64,000 bases of DNA, from contig NC_056419.1 in NCBI RefSeq assembly GCF_905147365.1, positions 3,355,501-3,419,500 on the forward strand, given 5' to 3'. The notes beneath the pieces are model-generated. The model was not told where the DNA came from. It saw nothing but the letters and a program-made list of their open reading frames with translations, and did no database searches. This document shows, piece after piece, positions 50,911-61,980 of the stretch. A program made the position numbers and the translations under genes. Source of the DNA: Aricia agestis (Eukaryota > Arthropoda > Insecta > Lepidoptera > Lycaenidae). Numbering within the stretch: the first letter of the stretch is position 1; every line of letters starts with the position of its first letter.

Positions 50911-52647
50911 ATGCTAGTGGAACGGGAAAAACTACGGTCTTGAGCGTGAGCGTTTCTAACGTCATCGCGGGGTACATGTGTCACGTCTACTAATATATAA
51001 TCTGTGGTCACGTGTACATCTTCTTAAAATAAAGACATAAAATACTTAGTTCTCTTCTCCTCTTAACAACGAACTGCAGTGGTGCTACTTATGCCTCCTA
51101 CCTACGGCCTACCAGCTCTTACCAAATAGGCTACTTGACCTATATTCAATTTCATTGAACAAATGCATATTTCTAGTAGGACTTGGCCTAGGAATCCGTA
51201 TTTCACCCTTATCATCAAATAAAAGCTACGATTGATAAATAAAGTCGATTTGAAAATATGATTTTATGAAAATAGGATTTGTACTGACGAAAACGCTTTT
51301 GCGGTACTTCCGATTTGGATGTGACGTCATCAGACCCGTAATTAAATATCTTTTATTTATCGCGCTCGTTATAATATGTAAGTTTATTTGTACATAAATA
51401 ATAAAAATAAGCCTAGAAAGATTTGTAAAATATATTTATCAAGCCAAAATTTTTCCCCAAAAGTTTTCAACATTACAAATTATTTCTATTTTCTTATTTA
51501 ATTATTTTATAATTTTTGGGCACTTTTAGACTCGTACATTTAACACATAAAAATTTTTTTAATAAAGAGAGTCATAAATACAAAACAACACGTTTTCGGC
51601 GCCATTTATAAGGCATATTTTTCAATCAATATTTTTATGGGTTTCTTCTGTGTAAAATATTAAAATATTAGTTTTTTTGTGAAAATGAATCATTAAGAAG
51701 CGATTAGCATAAAGAAAAAAATTAGGTCAAGTAGCCTATTGTACGAAAGGAGGATATTATGATTTTTATAAAACACACAAAAAATGTTTATTGAATATTC
51801 AGAATCAAACAAACATTCAGAACAAAGCGTTTAATTGCAATTTTCCGTAATTCTCAAAAAAGCTCATCAAAGCATTAAAATAATTAATGTCCCTAGCCCG
51901 CTTTTGACGTAAAACAACAAAAACCCACAACTTTACCGTCTTTTTATCATATTACAAAAGATAACCTTGACATTTCGCAGCAAAGGAACAAGCCTGGACT
52001 ATAGATTGGCTGGTATGACCCTTGAGTCCACTTGGATCCTCACTCCACGCCCAAGAGCCTGTAAAAACTCTCGAAGATATGTCGTCTTAAAAAAGGGTTC
52101 GTATAATAGATGTCAAATGCCTCCAAAATGTGTGTTTATGTGGAAAATGGGAGTATTATCGTAAGAAAGGCTTGGATTGCAATGTGTATCTAGGGATGCC
52201 TGGATTAAGCGAAGACATTTTGTTTATTGTTCAACCTAGGAAAGTATTGTTCCGAAGATTTTAAAAACACCGAACTTTAAGTAACTCAGACAACGAGTTG
52301 CTTAGAAATAAAATAAGAAGAATAAAATACTGCACGTGTAAAACGAACTTAATATTTTTCGGTCCCAACATTTCCTTTTCGTTGCGATTTTTAGTAAACT
52401 CACAAGTGAAGACGTGAGTGGAAAAACTAGGTAAGTAAGAGTAAAAAAATTGACATCTTTTTTGCATAAATGGAGTCTTTAGGCCCGGAAAAATATTTGA
52501 AATAAGGAAACAAAAAACTGTGGATTATATAATGTGTAGCTAGACATTATATTAGGCAGATTATAAACTATCAACTCGGTAAGTTACAAGGTTTGTTCAA
52601 ATTATGAATAAGCGAAAAAATGAGTAATAATTTAAAATTTAGTTTTT
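50911..52647. other. Right flank and AT-rich non-coding DNA
   Basis: 50916-50985 pairs with 46234-46290 as an outer inverted repeat. From 51000 to 52640 I see no gene: short frames near 51967-52260 have no recognisable domain, although that stretch is less AT-rich and could be decayed coding DNA. Confidence 0.4.
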
Positions 52648-53172
52648 AGGGTTCCGTACCTCAAAAGGAAAAAACGGAACCCTTATAGGATCACTTTGTT
52701 GTCCGTCTGTCCGTCCGTCCGTCTGTCAAGACCCTTTTTCTCAGGAACGCGTGGAGGTATGAAGCTGAAATTTATATCAATTACTCAGGTCTACTGTCCC
52801 TTGAAGCTGTGGAAAAATCAAACTTCTAAGCCAACGCAATCAAAAGATACAGCCGTTTATGCCGCAAATTTTCGACACTTGCAAGGGAATCAAAACCTAC
52901 AGGGTGCTTCCCGTGAACTCAGAATCTTGAAATTTGGTACGAAGCAACGTCTTATAGCATAGATAAAGGAAAAATTACGAAAACCATAAATTTTTAGTTA
53001 CATCACATAATATATTTTTTTTTAATAATTTTAAACTTACTACCCATTTCCTCATAAACGCGTAGAGGTATTAAATTGAAATTCATACCAAATACTCAGG
53101 TCTATAATACCTTTAAGCTGTCGGAACCCTCGGTGCGCGAGTCCGACTCGCACTTGGCCGGTTTTTTTATTA
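52648..53172 (+). mobile_element. GGTTCCG repeat (family R), complete copy
   Basis: Starts TAGGGTTCCGTACCTCAAAA and AACGGAACCCTTATAGGATC, has CGTCTGTCCGTCCGTCCG, and ends CGAGTCCGACTCGCACTTGG, CCGG and a T-run. The first 45 bp form an internal stem (GGTTCCGT...ACGGAACCC). Copies or fragments: 53988-54875, 17826-17956, 39350-39462. It is common in Lepidoptera; its class is uncertain, and the T-run after the 3' end suggests a retroposon. Confidence 0.7.
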
Positions 53173-53384
53173 TTTTTTTAGCAATATTCCGCGAAATAAA
53201 CTTCCACATTTAAGTAAATGAGTAAGTGCACGCTTAGGCATGCGTACAGCACCTCCCTCCTCCCACACTGCCTATGCGTACACTCGCATGCAAGAACTGT
53301 GGTGGTGGTATTTGCAGGTTCTTGCATGCGAGTTGCATGCAGCTATGGATTTCCGCAAGGTAACGCCTGATTCCATTAACTGAG
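53172..53384. repeat. Rearranged copy of the 17400-17810 repeat
   Basis: 53172-53300 matches 17550-17670 in the same orientation (GCAATATTCCGCGAA, GTACAGCACCTCCCTCCTCC). 53311-53384 then matches in the opposite orientation (ATGGATTTCCGCAAGGTAAC, GCCTGATTCCATTAAC), so the copy is folded back. Short palindromes with TTGCATGCGAG lie at the turn. Confidence 0.6.
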
Positions 53385-53987
53385 TAATAATTGCTAATTG
53401 TGTAGGCAAATATCAAATCCCGGTATGTCCACCATAAGCGAAACTTGGCAAATAAGAGAAATATGTTTTTTTTTAACTTTATTCTCGGCATTTTTCTTTT
53501 TAACTTTTGACACAGACATCTTCTTTGCTCTTTCAGGATTCACCACACTAATTTCTATATACTGCGTTGTTCCATTTTTCTCACAAAATTCAATAAAATC
53601 GACAAGAGTTCAGTTTCGAGTATGGGTGTGTGTGACTTGCCGGGTTTTGATATTCACCTACACAATTATTGTAAAATGCTAGGCAATGGTTCATCGACTC
53701 ATGTCTTCAACTGTGCTAACGTCAATTACTTTTCTCGACTGCACAAAGACCAACAAGGAAATGGTGCAGCCATTACATACCTAATCCTCATGTAGCGAAG
53801 TAAATGAAAGCAACATTATCATGGTCCCGACACTCCCGACTTCCTAACAAAGTATGAACTCCGGGAGCTGTTCCGGAGATAACGGGTATCGCATGCACTC
53901 GCCCGCGGTGTTAGGTTACAAACAAACTTGCGACTGGATGAACACTGGTTACTTGAGTTTACGTTTGTGAAGATATTATGAATTTTT
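53385..53987. other. Non-coding DNA
   Basis: A 94-codon frame (53398-53682) has hydrophobic stretches but no recognisable domain and no promoter or splice support. No call is made. Confidence 0.4.
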
Positions 53988-54875
53988 TAGGGTTCCGTAG
54001 CCAAATGGCAAAAAACGGAACCCTTATAGATTCGTCATGTCTGTCTGTCCGTCCGTATGTCACGGCCACTTTTCTCCGAAACTATAAGAGCTATACTATT
54101 GAAACTTGGTAAGTAGATGTAGTCTGTGAACCGCATTAAGATTTTGATACAAAAATTTAAAATATATTATATTTTAATATTTTGATACAAAAATTAAAAA
54201 AAAAATTAAAAATTTTAGGGGTCCTCATAGGTACAACTGAAACAAAAAAAAATTTCATCTAACCTATGCGTGTTGCGGGGTAACCTGTGCGTGTAACCTA
54301 TGCGGGGTATCTATGGATAGGTCTTCAAAAATCATATTAATGTTTCTAACATTATTTTTTTTAACTTTAATAGTTTGCGAGAGAGATCTTCCAAAGTCTT
54401 TATAACTTCTAAAGTATCATGATAATTAAAAAAAATATATATGATGTACATTACTATAAAAACTACCAACTAAAATTGGTTTGAACAAGATCTAGAAAGT
54501 CGTTTTTTATCCATATTAATATTATAAATGCGAAAGTGTGTCAGTCTGTCTGTCCGTCTGTCTGTCTGTCTGTCTGTCTGTTACCTCTTTACGCCCAAAC
54601 CGGTGAAACCGCTGAGCCTATTTAGCTGAAATTTGGCATGTAGAAACTTTGAGTCCCGGGAAAGGACATGTGATACTTTTTATTCCGGAAAAAAGTACAG
54701 TTTCCGCGCGATAAACGAGTTTTGGCGATGGTAAACCTTAATTTAACTTTCATTAAATCAACTTAAATATAAAAATAAATCAAAAACCTTTTAATTTCAC
54801 AGAAAATAAAAACCTTTTTGATACTGCGGAACCCTTCATGGGCGAGTCCAACTCGCACTTGGCCGGTTTTTTTTA
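53988..54875 (+). mobile_element. GGTTCCG repeat (family R), copy split by a Helitron-like element
   Basis: Starts TTAGGGTTCCGTAGCCAAAT and AACGGAACCCTTATAG and ends CGGAACCCTTCATGG, CCAACTCGCACTTGGCCGG plus T-run. Interrupted by 54510-54733. Confidence 0.7.
54510..54733 (+). mobile_element. Lep1-type Helitron-like element nested in family R
   Basis: A|TCCATATTAATATTATAAAT, an expanded (TCTG)n/(CTGT)n tract (54540-54581), ACGCCCAAACCGGTGAAACC, TTTGAGTCCCGGGAAAGGAC, GCGATAAACGAGTTTTGGCG; the final CTAG is missing. Confidence 0.75.
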
Positions 54876-54899
54876 TTTACTACCTCAAGCAAGACAACG

Positions 54900-55075
54900 T
54901 AACGCCTATGTGTTCCAGACTCCAGTGGTTTAGAGTGGCTCTTGACTCGGAGGTCGTGGGTTCGATTCCCGCGTTGGAAACATGTTATTTCCAAGTTTTG
55001 TTAGGACAATGCAGGCGGATCACCTGATTATCTGACAAGTAAGATGATCCATGCGTCGCGACTTGTCCATTTTTT
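54900..55075 (+). mobile_element. tRNA-derived SINE (family T), copy 2
   Basis: GACTCCAGTGGTTTAGAGTG (A-box-like), CGTGGGTTCGATTCCCGCG (B-box-like), TTATTTCCAAGTTTTG and GGCGGATCACCTGATTATCT, ending in a T-run. The head is better preserved than in the 5583-5935 copy. Confidence 0.7.
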
Positions 55076-55522
55076 TTTATTTTGCTCATTACAAAAACAT
55101 TTCGAGGAATAAGGTCAGTGATCGTTTTTCTGTATATAAAAGAAAAAAATACCCATTGGTTACCTATATTTTTGAACAAATATGTTTAACCTTAGTTTGA
55201 CCTTCAATGGCGTTTAATAAGCAATAAATTCGACCAACATTACATTTCGAACTTTTGGTAAGCTTCTCACATAATGAGAACTAACATTTGACGAACCAGC
55301 CATTATAAATAAGATTGAAAGGAAATTTAAATCACTACAGAGGTCAATTGGCCGCCGGTGATGACGTCAGAGCGAACTTCAAAAATTTATTGAGAAAAAA
55401 CTAGCCAATGAATTTCAAAATTATTGAATTTATATTCTTAAAATACCCTATTTTAACGAAAAAAAATATAAAAAGTACATGTGATTTTTTTTGGACAATG
55501 CCCATTCCTACGTATCACTAAT
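55076..55522. other. AT-rich non-coding DNA
   Basis: No gene is seen. Confidence 0.5.
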
Positions 55523-56660
55523 GAGTGTGAAATTCGTCAAAGTACTCAAATCGAGAGGAGCATCTTGCTGGTACTGTGAAGCTAGCAGTATACGGTATAA
55601 AAAGTTAAAAAATGCATATTTTCTTTTGTTTTCACCGCCTATCGCTAGCACTTAATGAGCACTTAATTCCTATGTATCGTTTATGAGTGTGGAATTCGTC
55701 AAAGTACTCAAATCGAGAGAAGCATCTTGCTGGTACTGTGAAGCTAGCAGTATACGGTATAAAAAGTTAAAAAATGCATATTTTCTTATGTTTTCACCAC
55801 CTATCGCTAGCACTTAATGAGCACTTAATTCCTATGTATCGTTTATGAGTGTGGAATTCATCAAAGTACTCAAATCGAGAGGAGCATCTTGCTGGTACCG
55901 TGAAGTGAGCAGTATACGGTATAAAAAGTTAAAAAATGCATATTTTCTTTTGTTTTCGCTGCCTATCGCTAGCACTTAATGAGCACTTTATTCCTATGTA
56001 TCATTAATGAGTGTGGAATTCGTCAAAGTACTCAAATCAAGAGGAGCATCTCGCTGGTACCGTGAAGCTAGCAGTATACGGTATAAAAAATAAAAAAATG
56101 CCTATTGAAATTTTTTTCTCCGCCTATCGCTAGCACTTAATGAGCACTTAATTCTTACGTATCGTTTATGAGTGTGGAATTCGTCAAAGTATTCAAATCG
56201 AGAGGAGCGTCTTGCTGGTACCGTGAAGTGAGCAGTATTATATGGTATAAAAAATAAAAAATGTATTTAAAAAAAAACACGTTTATCGCCACTTAATGAG
56301 CACTTATTAGTAAAGTACTTTTCAAGGAGCCAGATAATCATTATTAAGGTTTTTGGTTTGTACACTGCTAGCTTCACGTGAAGGTAGCAGTATTCTCATT
56401 TATGGCAAATTTTGAAGAGCACTTAATTCGCAGTTTGTGCACTGAAAGAGCACTTAATGAGCACTTATTAGCTAAGTATTTATTACGAAGCTATATTATC
56501 ATTTTAAAGGTTTTTGGTTCACGTGAAGGTAGCAGTATTAGCATTTATTCCGAATTTTGAGGAGCACTAAATTCGCGGTTTTTGCACCAAAATAGCACTC
56601 AATTAGCACCTAATTAATAACGCAATCCCGAGTTATTTTGCTAACTTTGTCATGCTAGCT
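55523..56660 (+). repeat. 162-bp tandem array, five regular and about two degenerate units
   Basis: GAGTGTG anchors fall at 55523, 55685, 55846, 56009 and 56170, giving 161-163 bp spacing. Units contain TTCGTCAAAGTACTCAAATC, TGAAGCTAGCAGTATACGG and TAGCACTTAATGAGCACTTA. From 56330 a diverged form with TTCACGTGAAGGTAGCAG continues for two units of similar length. The array ends with TGCTAGCTTCAC, the complement of the unit motif GTGAAGCTAGCA. Confidence 0.9.
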
Positions 56661-57712
56661 TCACATAAATAAATAAAATAAATAAACAAAAAACTCTTTA
56701 TTCAAACAAACAAAACAGATCAATTTACACACGTTACAAAAACAGAAATAGTTTGAATTGGCGGCCTTACTGCTGGAAGCAGTCTCTACCAGGCAACCAT
56801 AAAATATAACTAAAAATATTTAAAATAAAAATAAGATAAGATACTATTAGTATATAAATAAATAAATATAATACACAAATAAATATAATAGATACATACG
56901 TCCGTCCCACTGGGTTATGACTTATGAGAGTAAAAGAATAGAGAGTGCTCTTGTGTACTGCGCACATACTTGGTCACTATTTTACTTCTGCGTAACTGGA
57001 GTTGCGGGCATCATTTTCGTAGCGTTCAAAGGTGACATGCATCGAAATATTATAATGATTTACTATAGGGTGTCGCACGTGTACGTAGTCCTTTATAGAT
57101 TAGATGTGACCTAATATTATATTTGTTATTGCAACCGCTATTCCTGCGGATTCCCGGTATGGACAGGTCCCCCCGGTCAACCAAATATGAGGAATGGAAA
57201 TTACCTCTGTGGAAATTACAAACGGTTCTACTGGGAAGGCCTTTTGCTTTTGGCAACTAAGTGATCACCTTGGTGCCTTATTAAAAATGAAATTAACGAG
57301 TAGTTCTTTTCTGTGGTCGACCAATAAAGTGTCGTCCGAATAGGACGATTTTCCAGATTTATCCAGAAACACGTCTGACCCGAGACGATTCACAATATTT
57401 TTAACAAACTAGATTTACTAGAATCTTGATGGTACGGAACTTCAGTGTGCTATTTTTGTAGTTACTCGAGCGCCGTGAAGGCCTAGTACGTTTTTCAGAT
57501 TAGGGAAAATTGGGAAAAAAATAATATGAGTTTTTTTATAATTTTAGCTGTGCGTTAAGGAGCAACAACCATTTTAAAGTTATGAAAAAGAAAATCCATA
57601 AAAAAATGCTTAGTAATAGGATCCCGTTTTTACCTTTCGTTTACGGAGTCCGTTTAAACGTTTAAACGAGATTAAAAATAGATTTAAATCAAAATAATTA
57701 ATTAATGACATG
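56661..57712. other. Non-coding, includes a SINE tail
   Basis: 56903-56980 repeats the tail of SINE family T (ACTGCGCACATACTTGGTCA). Nothing else is recognised; short frames lack domain support. Confidence 0.45.
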
Positions 57713-57719
57713 ACTTAAT

Positions 57720-57739
57720 CAGTCGTTATGTCTATTGTG
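57720..57739. mobile_element. 20-bp relic of the P-like family with intact 7-bp duplication
   Basis: CAGTCGTTATGTCTATTGTG is flanked on both sides by ACTTAAT (57713-57719, 57740-57746). The last 17-18 bases equal the terminal bases of the P-like element (right end of 18958-19320), and the first two or three equal its other terminus. Everything between the ends is gone. Confidence 0.75.
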
Positions 57740-57746
57740 ACTTAAT

Positions 57747-58451
57747 AATATCTGCAAAAGTAATGTATATGTCAGCGTTGATTCGAAAAAACCGTTTGAT
57801 ACTAATATTCCCGAATAATCGAAATTCAAATTGGTGGCTTTAAATTAATTTCGAATTAATACTTTAGTTTTAGCAGTAGTCATGAAAGTGAACAAAATCT
57901 GCGAAAAAACGCGTTTTGAATACTTAGTGTTAATCATAAAACATAATATTACAGTTAAAATACTTACGTACTTACTTATAAGGTGAAAATCCATGGCAAG
58001 GTACCTATACTTAATCTAAAACTCTGATTTGTTTAAACAATCGACTACTTATACTACAATATCCACTAAAATATATTTATTATTTACTATATTCACAATA
58101 TTATTACGATGTCATTAATTTATGTTCCCCCGTAAAAGGCTGGATACTGAATAAACATCCCACTATGTATTACCATATTGTCGGATAAGCTGTTTAAAAT
58201 CGTTTCTGGAAACTCGGTTCAGCTAAATATAAGGTGAAGTGTCAATTTGGTGGGGTCAAGAAGGGGTCAAGTGTCCGCACCCCCTTGAGAGGGTAAAACT
58301 TTCAAATTTTAGAGGTACAAAATTTATAGTCACTAATTTCGTGAAAAAGCTTTTTTTAAACAGCTATTTATAACTTCAAAGTAAATGAGTACTTATTTTT
58401 AGATGTTGCGCCATTCGTACTATCCTAATAGATGCCCTGGCCCTACCCCTG
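57747..58451. other. AT-rich non-coding DNA
   Basis: No gene is seen. Confidence 0.5.
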
Positions 58452-58640
58452 GCCCCTTAGACAAAGTCCCTTTCGTTAAAAACGATGACGAAATTCGTTA
58501 TCAAAACGTATGGGATTATTAGTTATATTAGTCTTCGCAAGCGAAATGTCATTTAGCGATGACTTAATATGTCAAACCGCATACATTTTAATAACGAATT
58601 TCGTCATCGTTTTTAACGAAAGAGACTTTATCTAAGGGGC
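58452..58640. mobile_element. Foldback MITE flanked by CTG
   Basis: Ends GCCCCTTAGACAAAGTC and, inward from the right, GCCCCTTAGATAAAGTC; the arms continue with TTTCGTTAAAAACGATGACG over about 60 bp. CTG lies at 58449-58451 and 58641-58643. The 189-bp element has no coding capacity. Confidence 0.8.
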
Positions 58641-58643
58641 CTG

Positions 58644-59890
58644 TCCCGGGACTTCAAGTACATATTAATATCTTCAAAATAATATTATACCCTTATACCT
58701 TAAATGTCTGTTGAGTTCATCTTAATATATTCAGTAATTTAAGCTTTAAGAAGTAACAGACCTGTAGAAAGATATGTACCTACTTTCGCATATTATTACG
58801 ATTAATATTCTTACTATGTTGATAAAAACAAGTCTACTTTTTTACTCCAACATTCTTATTTCTCATAAACCAATTGCCATGAAAAAACGACGGGAAATCC
58901 TTTGTTTTCCCATGAATTATTTCGATCAACCAGGATATAAGAAAGATACTTATTAATGTGTATTATTTACCGAGTTCCAGCTAAAATAAACAGTTTGTCT
59001 TAATAAAGGTAGAGCAAATAAGGATAAAACAAATCCAGGCCACGCAGCTTTGGTGTATTGCGTCGTCGCAACGGAAACTCTTTGTTTACTACAAAGCGTT
59101 ACAGCAACAACATATTATTACAAGTGCAGTGTATTATTCATCCAGCAACTTAATCTGTTGTCCGTCGATCTGTCAAAACATATTATGATTTATGTAGCAT
59201 ATCCAAATCCATACTAATATAATAAATGCGGAGTTAAATTATATACTACCTATCTATTCTATAAAATATAATTATAACTGTCCGTTTGTCTTTGTAACCT
59301 TTACACGCATACGCAGAGCAGCTACAGGACCAATTGTAATGGATACTTTGAGTCCCAGGAAAGGACATATTATTTTTAACCCGGATAAAATTAATCCCTG
59401 CACTATACAAAACAAACAGCATAATAAGGCGCGTGCAACATGTGATCATAATCATAAAGTGTGTATGTAAAAATACGAAGCGGCTCTGCAACGACGCAAT
59501 GAACGGAGCAATGTGGCGACGCACCGCAACGCATGGGGTAATGTGGCTTCAGTCTAATATAAGAAAATTTATCATACATACAAAATACTCTTGGGTGTAT
59601 TGCAGCAGGTCTAAAAAGGATTTGATGGCGGAGAGCATTTTGTTGAATTTCATTGTTCGTCTGTCTTTACCCCGAGGTAAGCGAGATAGCGTAGTTTAGA
59701 TTTTTTTTAAGTTCAAACGGTTTTCGTCGAGCTTAGACTCATGCGCATAGTTATAACTTAGTAGCTGTTGCCCGCGACTTCATCCGCGTGGACTTCAGTT
59801 TATAGCACGCGATGTCAACAAAATTGGTGTCAAAAGCTTTAATAAAAAAACTCTGGTACCCCTTAAATCAAAACAGCTGTGCAGTTTCAG
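58644..59890. other. Non-coding, with Helitron-like fragments
   Basis: 59208-59400 (A|TCCATACTAATATAATAAAT, GGATACTTTGAGTCCCAGG) is a decayed Lep1-type copy, and 59760-59795 is a 3' end on the minus strand. No gene is supported. Confidence 0.5.
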
Positions 59891-60423
59891 TAGGGTTGCT
59901 GAGGATTCCTCTTCCGCTTCCTCATAATGAGGAAGTTCCGCAATATTTTGGGTTCCTCAACCCTCAACCGTTACCGCATCCTCATAAATAAAAATAAAAA
60001 AATCCTCTTCCGCTATCGCTTCCTCAAAATTTAAGAGGAATTTATGAGGAATTTCACTGCGCATGCGCGTCGCGTATCCATCTTTTTTGTGTGCGTGCTC
60101 CTCCTTAATTGCTGGACCGATTTTGATGATTCTTTATTGTGTGTGTTTTGAGAATGATTTAGATTCATAGTTTGGTCCACTGGAAAATGCCCTTTTATTT
60201 ATTTTTTGTGTAATGTATGTACCTAGTTATGGATAGACAGGACAAAGACTTTTGGGTTGGGTCCGCTAGTATTTATAATTTCCTATCATCCTCTTCCTCA
60301 TCCGCTTCCTCATCCGCATGCTCTTCCTCAAAAAATATCCTCTTCCTCATCCGCATCCTCTAAATTTACGCGTGAAAATTCCTCTTCCTCCTCTTCCTCA
60401 TAATCACTTCCTCAACAACCCTA
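59891..60423. mobile_element. hAT-like element with strand-asymmetric CTTCCTC repeats
   Basis: Ends TAGGGTTGCTGAGGA and, inward from the right, TAGGGTTGTTGAGGA. The plus strand is filled with CTCTTCCGCTTCCTCAT variants at both ends. A different repeat (60105-60275, ending GGGTCCGCTAGTA) sits in the middle. An 8-bp duplication is not preserved. Confidence 0.6.
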
Positions 60424-60529
60424 TTAGTGTGCTCTTCCCCCCGGACCGCCCTAAAGTGCAGTTGTGTCTAAGATCCATGCCAGTTTATTTTATTTCAAAT
60501 TAAATACAAAACTAAATCAAAAATTCAAG

Positions 60530-60856
60530 TCAGAAAAATAGGAGTGCAGAAGTTGCGAGGAGGCCGTTTTAACCGTGAGTCAAGACTCTCCTGATACTCC
60601 TGATCGCCTGGTACGTAGCACGCACCCCTCTACCAACACTCTTTGACGTCAACATCTAAGCTGCGCGTGCGCATACTCCTGCCTATCAGAGCGATCGATA
60701 CTCCGCCATTTTAACACCTGAAACCCCACCCACCTTGATAAGCTCCACCCTATCACTATCTATGATAGGGTGACGTCGAAGGATTGAAGGTCAACTTGTT
60801 AGAGGCCATATTGAAATTTTGTATTACTCCTTTATACTCATAATATCCTGGTGTAA
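60530..60856 (+). mobile_element. Probable LINE 5' UTR
   Basis: A GC-richer stretch leading directly to the ORF1 start, with a repeated CTCCTGAT motif and a potential stem near 60740-60775 (CACCCTATCA facing TGATAGGGTG). The true 5' end is not defined. Confidence 0.45.
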
Positions 60857-61727
60857 ATGGACAACATGCACAAATCTTTATCGGACTCCGAGTTTGAAAT
60901 GTTGCAACAAAAAACTCCACCGAATTTTATAACTACCCGCACTGGGAAAAGAAGAAGAGAAGATGATCAGAGCTCAGACTTTATTGCTTTAAGAGATGAA
61001 ATGAAGAACATGTTTACAACTTATATGACAACACAAAATGTTGAATTCCAGAAATACTCAAACCTTTTACAAAAAATTAAGAAATCCAATCAAAATATCG
61101 AAAATTCTATATCTTTCTTGACATCTCAAAACAAGTAATTGCAAGAAAAAGTCACAAAGCTGGAGGCACAAGTAAAGAAAGCCAAAAAATATATTGTTAT
61201 TTTAGAAAACAAAATAGAAGACTTGCAGAAAGATAGACGTAAAAGTAATTTAGAAATAAAAAATGTCCCTAAGAAATCCAATGAAACGAAAGGACCTTAT
61301 GGACATGGTAATAAGTATCTCCAAAACTGTTCATTGTGAAATAGAAAAATCTGATATCAAGGACATTTATAGAGTACGTGGAAAAAAAGAGGACATTAAA
61401 AATACGCCAATAATTATAGAAACTTCCTCAACGATACTAAAAAATGATTTCATAAGAATGTGTAAAACATTTAATATAAAAAATAAATCGAAATTATGCG
61501 CGAGACACCTGGGACATCGCTTCTCAGAGGACACGCCCATCTATGTATCAGAGCAACTAACTGCTAAAGCTGCCAGACTATTCTTTCTGGCTAGAGATCT
61601 GGTCAAGTCACACTCTTATAAATTCTGCTGGACAGCTTATGGAAAGGTCTACGTCCGAAAGGAAGAAAACTCAAAAATCATATTAGTTACCAGCGAAACT
61701 CTAATTCACCAGCTTGCCACCGCTTAA
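60857..61727 (+). pseudogene. LINE ORF1, broken by a stop and a frameshift
   Basis: Starts MDNMHKSLSDSEFEMLQQKT. An in-frame TAA at 61136-61138 interrupts a coiled-coil region whose second half is rich in Lys/Glu heptads (LEAQVKKAKKYIVILENKIE). Near 61290 the frame shifts. The C-terminal part (about residues 150-285) holds IKDIYRVRGKKEDIKNTPII and a KLCARHLGH segment and resembles the FP25K-like domain that I recall from ORF1 proteins of several insect LINEs. ORF1 proteins bind their RNA as chaperones. In this state no full protein can be made. Confidence 0.75.
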
Positions 61728-61980
61728 CTAGCCCTTGTCTTATCGGTTTATTGCTTAGTTATTTATATATTAGCTTTTAGTTTATGTGTTATTATATTTT
61801 TAAGTTATTATATGATAAAAAATATTTTAAAAAATATATATTTACTACGGGACAGACAATTTTTTATCCAAAGAAAACTTACTCAGCATTATTACAACAC
61901 TTTTTATTGCTATAGTACATCTTATAAATTGATTATATTTTTTGCTATTTATTTAAAATACATTATAATACTTTCTATTA

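Noticed and set aside
51967..52260. Possible transposase C-terminal remnant (short frames with scattered Cys).
   Set aside because: No consistent motif order in any single frame and no terminal repeats nearby.
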